A stretch of DNA of 64,000 nucleotides from Neostapfia colusana (Eukaryota > Streptophyta > Magnoliopsida > Poales > Poaceae), in NCBI GenBank assembly GCA_030760725.1, contig JASWHV010000012.1, positions 36,859,652 to 36,923,651 of the forward strand. The letters run 5' to 3'. Made by a program: the position numbers and the translations under genes. Within the stretch, counting starts at the first letter, position 1. Every line of letters starts with the position of its first letter. Positions 18,763-29,377 of this stretch are shown here, one piece after another. The notes under the pieces were generated by a model that saw only the letters and a list, made by a program, of their open reading frames with translations, did not search any database and was not told the DNA's origin.

Positions 18763-19794
18763 ATGGTTCACACTTGGACCACGCATGAGATTGGTGGCTC
18801 TAGCCAGCAGGGGGGTGATGACTCCCAGCCACCTGCCTACGACAACACCCCGCAGAAACAACCACCACCGCCGCCTCCGCTTACGCTAGCGGATGTGATT
18901 GCAGCACTGGTGGGTAATCGTGAGGAGCAGACCAACCTGCTCCGCACGATCCTGCAGAATACGTCCCAGGCGGGGGGGGGGGGGGGGGGGGAGGGGGGCG
19001 TCAAGAGAGGGGGCCTTGTGAACCCCGTGATGTGACGTACTCGGAATTCAAGAGTACACACCCTCTGGTGTTCACTGAAGCAGCAGAACCCCTGGAGGCC
19101 GACAACTGGCTGCGGACAATTGAGTCCATGTTCGTGAACCCCGCTAAAGGCAGAGCGGGAGCGACTCAGGGACTGGGGCGACCTGCTGAAGGAGCAAACC
19201 CAGGCCACCAAGGAGAAGGTGAGGGCGAGGATGGAGCGGCAGAAGACTCTGTTCATGGCGCAGCAGCTTCACGGTGCCGCTGGTGCGTGGTGGGCGAACT
19301 ATGTCGCCTCACTGCCGGCTGGCCATGCCGTGGAGTGGGATGAATTCCGGGAGGCGTTCCGCGCCTACCATATCCCTCCCGGGATAATGAAGTGGAAGTT
19401 CCAAGAGTTCTTGGAGCTGAAGCAGGGCGGGAGGAGTGCCCACGACTACTCCCGTGCCTTCAACCATCTGGCGCAATATGCGTCGGATTATGTCTCCACC
19501 AAGGAGAAGAAGCGAGAGCACTTCTATCGGGGATTACATCCCGTGATGAAGACGCATCTCATCCAATGCAATTGCGGAACGTTTAATGATCTAGTCATTG
19601 CCGCGATCATGCAAGAAGATGCTCAGAGGGAGTTGGCGGCTGAGCAGCGGAAGCGCAGCACTCCACCTAGCAGTGCGGTTGGAGCTCCCCAGAAATACCA
19701 CATATTGTATCAGACACCATCCGGTCAGCAGCGGCATCCACCGGCGCGACCTCAACAGTTCGGGAGTCGTTCTTTCCACTCACCCCCGTTCTGA
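18763..19794 (+). pseudogene. E5 gag
   Basis: ATG at 18763 (MVHTWTTHEIGG). A Pro-rich N-terminus and NREEQTNLLRTILQNT lead into a run of 20 G (18972-18991), which breaks the frame. Capsid text resumes at 19032 (TYSEFKSTHPLVFTEA to IESMF), then 82 extra bases relative to E9 and another frame from 19144, running KTLFMAQQLHGAAGAWWANYV, FREAFRAYHIPPGIM, FLELKQGGRSAHDYSRAF to GAPQKYHILYQTPSG. TGA at 19792-19794 separates it in frame from the knuckle-protease part. Confidence 0.88.
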
Positions 19795-20541
19795 CCGCCG
19801 ATGCCACCACCGCGACCGCAACAACAGCAGCAGAAGCAGATGGCACTCCGTGCGTTTTCACCGCCACAGTGCGCCCTGGGTTTCCGTCCGCCGATCAGCG
19901 GAGGACTGCCTCGCTACACTTGCTTTACGTGTGGCCAGGCGGGCCATTTCTCGAAGGACTGTCCCCAGGGGCAGCAGAGCTGCGGGCAAGCCAAGTTCCA
20001 GGGCGGTGCTCAAGGCCGACCTCCGGTCAAGAAGGTTGGTCAGGGAACTGGGGGCGTTCGCAACCTCGACAATGAGGATGCCCCAGAGGGAGACAACGTG
20101 CTGGCGGGTACGTTAAATCTCAACGATCAAGCAATCGTCACATTATTTGATTCGAGTGCAACCCACAACTTCATAAGTGCATCCTATGAGGCTAAGCATC
20201 AAATGCAAGTGTTCCCAACCGACTGCTCATATATGATATGCTCACCGGGAGGGAAGATTTCAGCAAATATGATGATTTCAAAAGCACCTCTGTGCTTAGG
20301 TGGGAAGATATATCCCACCACCTTGATAATCCTTACTGGGCAAAAGATTGATGCAATCTTAGGGATGTCATGGTTACGCTACCATGGCGCTGTCCTGGAC
20401 ACTCGGACACGGACGGTTCATTTGAATTCTCCATTCCACCGTCCGCATTCCATGGTGTTAGACAATCCGGTCCAGGAAGTTTCAGCAATTAATAACACTG
20501 AAGCTCTCAAGTCAGAGGACATCCCCGTAGTCTGGGAATAG
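19795..20541 (+). pseudogene. E5 gag knuckle and protease
   Basis: Same frame as the capsid part, after one stop. A Gln/Pro-rich stretch precedes CFTCGQAGHFSKDCP (complete CCHC), the APEGDNVLAGTLNLND linker and the protease site LFDSSATHNFIS, in which the Gly of D-S-G is Ser. ILTGQKIDAILGMSWLRYHGAVLD is the second protease block. TAG at 20539-20541 replaces Tyr in VVREYPDVF. The catalytic Asp is kept, but the altered triad makes activity doubtful. Confidence 0.88.
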
Positions 20542-21155
20542 CCGGACGTGTTTCTGGATGATCTTCCGGGCATGCCACCTGAACGGGATGTTGAGTTCAA
20601 GATTGAGCTTGCACCCGGGACTACTCCCATATCACGGAGGCCATACAAAATGGCTCCGAACGAGCTGGCTGAAATGAAAGAACAGCTCAATGATCTGTTG
20701 AGCAAAGGTTTCATTAGACCGAGTTCCTCGCCTTGGGGATGCTTGGCGCTGTTCGTAAAGAAGAAGGATGAAACCTTGAGGCTGTGTGTGGATTACCGGC
20801 CGCTCAACGCCGTCACCATCAAGAACAAATACCCACTTCCCCGCATTGACATCCTGTTTGATCAGCTTGTGGGTGCAAGTGTGTTCTCCAAGATGGACCT
20901 TCGCTCCGGGTATCATCAAATAAAAATCCGGGTGAGGATATCCCGAAGACGGCCTTCTCGACGAGATATGATTTATATGAATATCTCGTCATGTCTTTTG
21001 GTCTTACCGATGCTCCGGCACATTTCATGTATCTCATGAACTCGGTGTTCATGCCGGAGCTGGACAAGTCTGTTGTGGTGTTCATTGATGATATCTTGGT
21101 TTACTCCAAGACAGAAGCAGAACACGCCGAACACTTGAGAATCGTTCTTCAATGA
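20542..21155 (+). pseudogene. E5 reverse transcriptase
   Basis: PDVFLDDLPGMPPERDVEFKIEL, RRPYKMAPNELAEMKEQL, FVKKKDETLRLCVDYRPLN, KMDLRSGYHQIKIR and, after a one-base loss near 20932, FGLTDAPAHFMYLMNSVFMPEL and VVFIDDILVYSK with the catalytic Asp pair. TGA at 21153-21155 replaces Arg (CGA) in LQRLW. It is an otherwise complete palm and fingers region. Confidence 0.88.
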
Positions 21156-21593
21156 TTGTGGGCCCACAAGCTCTATGCCAAGTTCAGCAAATGTGAGTTT
21201 TGGATCAGCCAAGTGCCATTTTTGGGACATATCATCTCAGCGGAAGGCATTGCGGTTGACCCAAGAAAAATTGAACAAGTGCTGGAATGGAAGGCTCCCA
21301 CTTCTGTCCATGAAATCAGAAGCTTCCTCGGCTTAGCGGGATATTACCGGAGATTCATTCCAAGTTTCTCCAAGCTTGCTAAGCCGATGATAGAATTGTT
21401 GAAAAAGGGAACAAAGTATGTTTGGAACTCAGCATATGAAGGAGCGTTCCAAGCATTGGTGAAGCATCTCACAACAGCCCCGGTCTTAGCTCATTCGGAT
21501 ACGACCAAGCCCTTCGACGTGTATTGTGATGCGTCCAGCATCGGGCTCGGCTGCGGGTTGATGCAGGAAGGACGTGTGGTCGCATATGGCTAA
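21156..21593 (+). pseudogene. E5 RT thumb/connection and RNase H start
   Basis: Open from about 21156 to 21593: LYAKFSKCEFWISQVPFLGH, EIRSFLGLAGYYRRFIPSFS, then FDVYCDASSIGLGCGLMQEGR, the RNase H first Asp region. TAA at 21591-21593 replaces Ser in YGSRQL. Frame and motifs match E4 and E8. Confidence 0.88.
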
Positions 21594-22830
21594 CGCCAAC
21601 TTCGAAACCATGAGCAGCATTACCCGACTCATGATCTTGAGCTTGCTGCTGTGGTTTTGGCGTTGAAAATGTGGAGGCACTATCTCCTGGGTAATTTGGT
21701 GCATCTCTACACCGACCACAAGAGCTTGAAGTATATTTTCACCCAGAAGGAGCTGAATATGAGGCAAAGGAAGTGGTTAGAACTAATCAAAGATTATGAT
21801 ATTGAGATTCATTACCACCCTGGCAAGGCGAACGTGGTTGCCGATGCGCTGAGTCGGAAATCACATATCCATAACCTCACCATTACACCGGTGGAGGAGG
21901 AAGAGCCGAGTTTATACTTGGTTCCTTATGGATCGCTCCACAACCTTGCTCTCATCCCTACCATTAGGGAGGACATCATTGCAGCTCAGAAGGTTGATAA
22001 GGGTATGGCACATCTCCGGAGATGGATAGACAACGGGGAAATCAAATGTTTCCAGAAAGATAATGAGGGGACGCTGTGGTTCAATGACCGCATAGTCGTA
22101 CCCCGGAATATGGAGCTGAGGAAGAATATTCTTGATGAAGCTCACTTGTCTAAATACTCCATTCATCCGGGCAGCAAAAAAATGTACCAAGATTTGAAAA
22201 ATAGATTTCGTTGGACACGGATGAAGCGGGAAGTGGCTAAATACGTATCCGAGTGTGATACGTGTAGACGAGTGAAAGAGGATCACATGAGGAAATCAGG
22301 GCTTCTGCAACCCCTGAAAATCCCGGCATGGAAATGGGGAGATGTGAGCATGGATTTCATTGTGGGATTACCCCTGACTTCCAACAAGCATGATTCTATT
22401 TGGGTAATCATTGACCGATTAACCAAGTCGGCTCACTTCATTCCTGTGCATACACGTTACAATGCCAGCAAATATACGGAGCTGTACATAGCGAGAATTC
22501 TATGCTTACATGGGGTACCCATGACCATAGTCTCAGACCAAGGTGACCTATTTGTGTCTCGTTTTTGGGAGCAGTTGCATGCTGCATTGGGTACTAAGCT
22601 GATTAGAAGCTCCGCCTATCACCCTCAGACAGATGGGCAAACAGAGAGGGTGAACCAAGTACTAGAAGACATGTTGATAGCGTGTGCCATCCACCACGGT
22701 AGAAACTGGGATGGTCATCTACCATTGGCAGAATTCTCGTACAACAATGGCTATCAAGCGAGTATCAAGATGGCACCCTATGAAGCTTTCTACGGTCGCA
22801 AATGCTGCACCCCATTAAACTGGTGCGAGT
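21594..22830 (+). pseudogene. E5 RNase H end and integrase, cut off
   Basis: A long frame from the RNase H core (HDLELAAVVLALKMWRHYLL, YTDHKSLKYIF) through the linker to integrase: HHCC finger (AHLSKYSIHPG, CDTC), SMDFIVGLP, TIVSDQGDLF and HPQTDGQTERVNQVL. All three catalytic acids are present. After TPLNWCE at about 22828 the sequence jumps into LTR; the open frame runs on meaninglessly to 22910. The integrase C-terminal module and chromodomain are lost. Confidence 0.9.
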
Positions 22831-24184
22831 TTTGCTTTGTTTACATATTTAGTATGAGGTATGTATATATGTGCATTAGGTGTAGGATGAATGAAACCCC
22901 AAATGCATAACCAGATTTTTCTTATAAGAGTGAGGGTAGTGTCTAAGTCCTCGAGTAGCATACGCTGTGCTTAATTTTCATAGAACTTCGGTACAAGTCG
23001 AGTAGTTGGAATCTACTCGCGAGTTAGGCTTTGGGACACACGGGATTTGTTCTAGTGATGTGAGATCATTTTAGTAAGAAAATGAGACTAGGCAGGGGCT
23101 AGGGCGCAGCAAGATGAATTATTGTGTGCGCAACCCTGTCCATGTCGATTGAGGACCGATCCGTGTGCGGCCCTGCTTAACATGTATTGAACGTACCGAA
23201 GGCATATCGGATATATGGGCCCCGATAAAACGATGTAACCTATACCTCCGCGTGTCGAGGTATAACGCACCGATTTATAGGTGTAGGCTGAGGGCAGCAA
23301 GGTGTAAATCTGCTAACGGGCATCGAGAGATGCTCCGTGTAGGGAACCTCCTGCTCATTTCGGTACGACCGGTTCAATGTTTGGGCTGTTGGGTGAAAGG
23401 TTGTCCCGTACGACATCGAGTGAGCGTGCTGTGCAGCTGCACGGGTGGGCATACGTGACGTGCTCTTTGGGTATCCCTGCAGGTGTATATCGAGTCGATT
23501 TGCTGTCCCTCGTGGTGACGAGTACCACTTGTTCACAGCATCGTAACGTAGATTAATATATGAAATGTGATGATTCAATATTGCTGTTATGATAAAATTG
23601 AATTGCTACATGTGTGCCAGCAAATATTGCTCACTAAATTTCATATTCATGAACTGATAACTTGTGGCTAAAAGATGAACTAAGGATGAACTTGTAGGCG
23701 AGTCCGTTTGCTGAAATTTACCATCCCATGTTCGTGTAAACTGCATGTAGAGTTTCATGACTAGGTGAGTCGGTTAAATCTTGTTGAGCCATCGTGCTCA
23801 CGGTTGCTGCTATAAGTGTTTCTCAGGTGATGACTACCCCACGGACTCGGGTTACGAGTCCACCGGTGAGGGCTACCCTCCGTCGGGGACCACGTCTGAG
23901 TGGGAGCCGTACACGCCGCGCTGAGCTGAGATGTGCAGCTAGTGTGGGTTGCCCATAGGGCTGGGCAACCGACTTTTGCTAGGTAGATGGTGTGAGTTGT
24001 ATAAACTTAGTTTCCACTGTTGTAATCTAAACACTAGCTTGTAACTGATGTTTTGTACTACTTTGTACATTTCAGTTGGTTTTCTATGTAATACAAAATC
24101 GTTCTTTTGATGTGTGCTGTCGGATGTCGCATCGTGCGGCACCACCCTCTGTGATCCTTGATGAGCGGATTCCGGTCCGCCGCA
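22828..24184 (+). repeat. E5 3' LTR, 5'-truncated
   Basis: Matches 15437-16795 of the 5' LTR and ends at the same CCGCCGCA. The first 2486 bp, including segment A, are missing; the hairpin (22999-23019) and segment B (23827-23924) remain. The junction with integrase shares AGT, pointing to deletion by microhomology. Confidence 0.92.
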
Positions 24185-24189
24185 TATAT
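24185..24189. repeat. Target-site duplication TATAT, right of E5
   Basis: Right copy of the duplication, followed by E4 protease (CCCACTACTTTGATTATCC). Confidence 0.88.
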
Positions 24190-25100
24190 CCCACTACTTT
24201 GATTATCCTCACGGGACAAAAGATTGATGCAATCTTAGGAATGTCATGGTTACACTACGGTGGAGCTGTCCTGGAAACTCTATCACGGACGGTTCATTTG
24301 AATTCTCCATTCCGCCATCCGCATTCAATCTTTATAGACAGTTCGGTCCCGGAAGTTTCAGCAGCCTATAATACTGAAGCTCCCAAGTTGTATGACATCC
24401 CCGTAGTCCGAGAATACCCCGACGTGTTCCCGGATGATCTTCCGGGCATGCCACCTGAACGGAATGTTGAGTTCAAGATTGAACTTGCACCTGGGACTAC
24501 ACCAATATCGCGGAGACCGTATAAGATGGCTCCGAATGAGCTTGCTGAGTGGAAGGAACAGCTCAATGACTTGTTGAGCAAGGGTTACATTAGACCGAGT
24601 TCCTTTCTATGGGGATGCTCGGCGCTGTTTGTCAAGAAGAAAGATGAAACCTTAAGGTTGCGTGTGGATTACCGACCACTCAACACTGTCACCGTCAAGA
24701 ATAAATATCCACTGCCCCGCATTGACATGTTGTTTGGTCAACATGTGGGGGCAAGTGTGTTTTCAAAGATGGACCTTCGCTCCGGGTATCATCAAATAAT
24801 GATCCGGGCGGAGGATATTCCGAAGACGTCACTCTCGACGAGATATGGACTATATAAGTATCTCGTCATGTATTTTGGTCTCACCAACGCCCCGGCACAA
24901 TTCATGTACCTCATGAACTCGTTGTTCATGCCGGACTTGGACAAGTTCGTGGTGGTGTTCATTGATGATATCTTGGTTTACTCCAAGTCAGAAGAAGAAC
25001 ACGCCGAACACATGAAAATCATCCTTCAACGATTGCGGGACCATAAGCTCTATTCCAAGTTCAGCAAATGCGAGTTTTGGATCAACCAAGTGCCATTTTG
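24190..25100 (+). pseudogene. E4 protease end and reverse transcriptase
   Basis: An open frame from the insertion site: YPTTLIILTGQKIDAILGMSW, then PDVFPDDLPGMPPERNVEF, FVKKKDETLRLRVDYRPLN, KMDLRSGYHQIMIR, YFGLTNAPAQFMYLM and VVFIDDILVYSK. Near 25100 one T is missing from a T-run compared with E5 (PFLGH), shifting the frame. The RT itself is complete to the thumb. Confidence 0.9.
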
Positions 25101-25895
25101 GGACATATCATCTCAGCGGAAGGAATTGCGGTTGATCCAAGCAAATTTGAACAAGTTCTGAAATGGAAAGCCCCCACTTCTGTCCATGAAGTCAGAAGCT
25201 TCCTCGGTTTAGCGGGATATTACCGGAGGTTCATCCCGAGCTTCTCCAAGCTTGCTAAGACGATGACTGAATTATTGAAGAAGGGGACGAAATATGTTCG
25301 GAACTCAGCATGGGAAGGAGCGTTCCAAGCATTGGTGAAGCATCTCACAACAGCCCCGGTCTTAGCTCAACCGGATACGACCAAGCCTTTCGACGTATAT
25401 TGCGATGCGTACGGTATCGGGCTTGGCTGCGTGTTGATGCAAGAAGGACGGGTGGTCGCGTATGTCTCACGCCAACTTCAAAACCACGAGCAGCATCATC
25501 CGACGCATGATCTTGAGCTCACTGCTGTGGTATTGGCGCTAAAAATGTGGAGGCACTATCTTCCTGGAAACTTGGTGCATCTCTACACCGACCACAAGGG
25601 CTTAAAGTATATCATCACCCAGAAGGAGCTGAATATGAGACAAAGGAGGTGGTTAGAATTAATCAAAAACTATGAGATTGAGATTCATTACCACCACGGC
25701 AAGGCAAATGTGGTAGCCTACGCGCTGAGTCGGAAATCACATGTCCATAACCTTATCATTACACCGATGGAAGAGGAAGAACCGAGTTTATACTTGGTTC
25801 AACATGGATCACTCTACAACCTTGCTCTCATTCCTACTATTAGGGAGGATATTATCACAGCTCAAAAGATTGAAAAACGCATGGCACATCTCTAG
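25101..25895 (+). pseudogene. E4 RT connection and RNase H
   Basis: Second frame: LGHIISAEGIAVDPSKFEQ, SFLGLAGYYRRFIPSF, FDVYCDAYGIGLGCVLMQEG, HDLELTAVVLALKMWRHYL, YTDHKGLKYIITQKEL, HYHHGKANVVAYALSRKSH. The final ADALSR motif reads AYALSR, so the last catalytic Asp of RNase H is Tyr. A stop at 25893-25895 cuts the linker. Confidence 0.88.
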
Positions 25896-26798
25896 AAACG
25901 GATAGACACCGGTGATATCAAATGTTTCCGGAAGGATGATGAGAGGACGCTATGGTTCAATTACCGCATAGTAGTACCCCGGTATATGGAGCTGAGAAAT
26001 AAGATCCTTGATGAAGCTCACTTTTTAAGTTCTCCATTCATCTGGGTAGCAACAAAATGTACCAAGATTTGAAGAGTAAATTTTTGTGGACACAGATGAA
26101 GCGGGAGATCGCAAAATACGTATCCGAGTGTGATACGTGTAGACGAGTGAAGGCGGATCACATGAGGAAGTCAGGGCTACTGCAGCCCCTGAAAATTCCA
26201 GCATGGAAATGGGAATATGTGAGAATGGATTTCATTGTGGGATTACCCATGACTTTTAACAAGCATGATTCCATTTGGGTAATCATTGACCGGTTAACCA
26301 AGTCGGCTCACTTTATTCCCGTGAATACACATTTCCATGCCAGCAGGTATGAGGAGTTGTACATTGCAAGAATCTTATGTTTGCACGGAGTACCCAGACC
26401 ATAATCTCAGATCGAGGGGCATGTTCGTGGCTCATTTCTGGGAGCAGTTGCACGCTGCTTTAAGTACCAAACTGATTAGAAGCTCCGCCTATGACCCTCA
26501 GACAGATGGGCAAACTGAGAGGGTGAATCAAGTGTTAGAAGACATGCTGAGAGCGTGTGCCATCCACCACGGTAGAAATTGGGATGTTCATCTACCATTG
26601 GCGGAATTCTCATATAACAATGGCTATCAAGCGAGTATCAAGATGGCACATTATGAGGCTCTCTACGGTCACAAATGCTGCACCCCATTGAATTGGTGCG
26701 AGTCTGGTGAAAGGGTCACGTTCAGGATTGATCTAGTGAACGACACCAAAGAGCGAGTTTGGGTAATTCAAGCAAATTTGAAAGCCGCCCAATCCTGA
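25896..26798 (+). pseudogene. E4 integrase zinc finger and core
   Basis: Pieces in several frames: MYQDLKSKFLWTQMKREIAKYV and CDTCRRVK, then MDFIVGLPMTFNKHDS; a frameshift near 26395; then HPQTDGQT read DPQTDGQTERVNQVL, and HYEALYGHKCCTPLNWCESGERV. The first zinc-finger part (AHF-SSPFIWVATKC) is scrambled near 26020-26050. A stop at 26798 lies in the C-terminal region. Confidence 0.85.
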
Positions 26799-27276
26799 CA
26801 GGAAAGTTATGCTGATAAGAGGTGTAGGCCGCTGCACTTCGACGTCGGGGAACACGTGTACCTCCGTGTGTCTCCGATGAAGGGCATGCACCGATTCGGC
26901 GTAAAGGGGAAACTCGCTCCCCGATTTATTGGACCATATGCCATCACCGAGAAGTGCGGACCAGTGGCGTATAGACTGGAACTACCGGCATCTCTTGCTG
27001 GTGTTCACGACGTTTTCCATGTCTCACAACTCCGGAAATGTCTGAAGTATACGGCTGCTGTTCCCACTGACGACATTGGTGAGTTGCAACTGGATTTAAC
27101 CTACGCTGAATATCCAGTGGAGATTATTGATGAGAAGGCTCGGACAATGCGTAACTGAACGCTGTGGTTCTACAAGATATTGTGGAGTAACCACACCGCT
27201 GAGGAAGCGACGTGGGAGAGCGAAGATTTCCTTCACTCAAACTACCCGGATTTCATGGCGTCCCATCACGAGTAAT
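26799..27276 (+). pseudogene. E4 integrase C-terminus with chromodomain
   Basis: HVYLRVSPMKGMHRFGVKGKL, APRFIGPYAITEKCGPVAYRLELP and VHDVFHVSQLRKCL form the GPY/F-type C-terminal module. A chromodomain-like stretch follows: AEYPVEIIDEKARTMRN, stop (TGA), then LWFYKILWSNHTAEEATWE and SEDFLHSNYPDF, ending at TAA 27274-27276. The pattern of conserved aromatic residues and WE/ATWE matches chromodomains of Tekay-type elements, which bind modified histone tails. The in-frame TGA probably arose from CGA. Confidence 0.85.
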
Positions 27277-27327
27277 TCCTCTTACATCTTCTTCTCTTCT
27301 TTGATAATCTCGGGACCAGATTATTTT

Positions 27328-27340
27328 AAGGGGGGAGGGA
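27328..27340 (+). other. E4 polypurine tract
   Basis: AAGGGGGGAGGGA directly before the TGTAAAAGCC LTR start. Confidence 0.88.
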
Positions 27341-29377
27341 TGTAAAAGCCCAAGAATTTATCTTCTAGAGTGTTCATCACATCACCACAAACCAGCTCAT
27401 TTTGTGGATAGCTCATGAACACATGTGAAGAGCAAGTAATCGCCATCAAGAGGATAATTAGATGAAAAACTCACAAATCCAAAAATAGGATTTCACACAT
27501 GTAAACTTGAGAGACATAGCTCACCATTAGTCCCTAAACCTTCTTAGGAGTGCTCATGCCAAGTTTCATGCAAGTTTAAATTATTTTGAGGCACTTTTGG
27601 ATACAATTGCAAAAAGGGCTATTTGAATGAAAATTCAAATGTCAGCCACTTTCATCACTTGGATTCAAAAGTTGACTTCATATTAAAACTCAGCAAATTT
27701 TTCTGAGTTAGTCTCCCAATTTTCATCCTCAGTGGAGTTCATCTTGTCCGGAGCTATATTTGGATTAATCCAAAATTGAATTTGAAATTAAAATTCAGTT
27801 GTGAATCAAATTTAGCTAAACCAACCTCAATTTGAGGAAATCCAATTCACTCATGACTTGGGAGTGAATTCTACACTTTAATAGTGAGTAGCTGAGATCT
27901 TTGCAGTGAAAACGAAAGAAAAGAGAGAAGGGGGAGAGAGGACCCACGTATCAGTCCCACAAGCTGAGGGAACCGCCTCTGTTCTTTGGGCTGTTGCCGA
28001 GAGCTTGCCAGCGCGGGTGCAACCTCACCCCACTGAACCCACATGCTCGCCAGCAGTTGCTCCCGATCAAGTCGCGCTCTCTCCTATCGCCCACGTACGC
28101 TGCACAGTCGAAGCTTCCTTCTCGCCCAGCTCGTGCCACCTCTGTTTCGCTCCCGCGCGTGAAGAACCGACTGACTGCCACACCTCTGATTTCCCCTCAC
28201 ACACCGGCACCCGATCACCGGTTGCTCGAGTGCTATACAGAAAAAGGGAGCGCCAATACGTGCTCTAGCTGCTCCCCGTGCTACACCGAAGCTTTTGCGC
28301 TCTGTTGTTTGCAACGGCCGTCGCTGCCAAGGACCGGAAAGAAACCGGCGGAACCTTCCTTCGGCTCACCGTCGAGAGCCCCCTATGGCTGCCCTCTCCT
28401 TCAACTTACTACACAAGAAAGTGCGTGGGGAGCCCTAGATGGTGTAGCTGAAACCGTTCGGCAAACGCTCCACCGTGTAGCAGGAATTTTAGAAACTTCC
28501 GAACCCTAGTGTAACGTACCGAGCTCGGCCGAAACCGAAAATTCGATTTACACGTTGAACCAATGAGAAAGCTAGCTTGCAGGTAGCTTCTACACCTCCT
28601 ACCATCCCTCCTTGAGGAAGAATCGAGTATAAGCATCAAGAAATGACCGAGTTCTAGCCATTTTCATAGCCGCCGGTGCCAAAACGTCTCGGGTCACCGT
28701 CGAGAGTGGATTTGCAAGCGTTTTTAGTTTCCGAGGCTGCACATTTCATATTCCTCATGATCCACTGGTGCTCCACGAGCAAACCACGACCCTTCTTGTG
28801 CCTCATAGCGTGAGATCCGCATCGCCGGAACCCTAGCCGCCACGGGTGCCGTCGCACGGATGTTTCCGGTCACCACCTGCAAGCTCCGGCCTCTGAGGCG
28901 AGTTCAACGTCGCGAGTTAGGGGTGGGCGGCCATTTTCAGCCTTGGGGGCGGCTGGGAAGTCACTTCCGGTGATCCTTGCCGGAGTGCGCCGCCACCGAA
29001 CTCTCTGGCGCGAGGAAGAAGAAGCAGCCGCGTGGTGGGGCCTGCGGTCAGAGTTTTAAATTTTTTCAAGATTTTTCAGATTTCAGTTCAAACTTCAAAT
29101 GTCCTGAACTTTTGTTAGGATGGTCCAAATTGAGTGAACAAGATTTTGTTGGATTCAGCTCTCCGAGTACTATCCAGCAAAACATGTTTCAGTTCAGGAA
29201 ACTTATTATTTTTTTAGAATTAATTCCATAAAATTTAAAATGTTTAAAATGTTTTGTACATATTCAGCATGTTTTCAATGTAATACTATGTTTTCCTTAT
29301 CGTGTGTGCTGTCAGGTGGCGCATCATGCGGCACCACCCTCTGAGATACTGGAATGTACGGATTTCGGTTTGTCACA
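27341..29377 (+). repeat. E4 3' LTR with internal deletion
   Basis: Begins TGTAAAAGCCCAAG and ends TTTGTCACA. The first 1.9 kb match the E5 LTR (12951 to about 14780), including the GC-rich core; at about 29245 it jumps to the last 130 bp. About 1.9 kb holding segments A and B and the hairpin are absent. ORFs in the GC core (27906-28509) lack counterparts elsewhere. Confidence 0.85.

Larger units (their letters stand above)
12951..24184 (+). mobile_element. E5: nested Tekay-like element with deleted 3' end
   Basis: A plus-strand element with complete 5' LTR (3845 bp), primer site, leader, gag and pol to the integrase core, then a jump at 22828-22830 into the middle of the 3' LTR. The integrase C-terminus, chromodomain, purine tract and first 2486 bp of the 3' LTR are lost. 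TG/CA termini and flanking 5-bp duplication show that both outer ends are genuine. Coding regions carry about seven lesions. Confidence 0.92.
12541..29377 (+). mobile_element. E4: Tekay-like element, 5'-truncated and split by E5
   Basis: Plus-strand element made of the zinc knuckle and protease start (12541-12950), the rest of protease and pol (24190-27276), a purine tract (27328-27340) and a 3' LTR (27341-29377). LTR, leader and most of gag are missing at the left. Integrase ends in a chromodomain-like stretch, which places it in the Tekay/Del chromoviruses. E5 sits in the protease gene. Confidence 0.85.

Noticed and set aside
27906..28509. Overlapping ORFs of 120 and 171 codons
   Set aside because: GC core of the E4 LTR; frames not shared with the E5, E8 or solo LTR cores, with low-complexity Ser/Pro/Arg composition.
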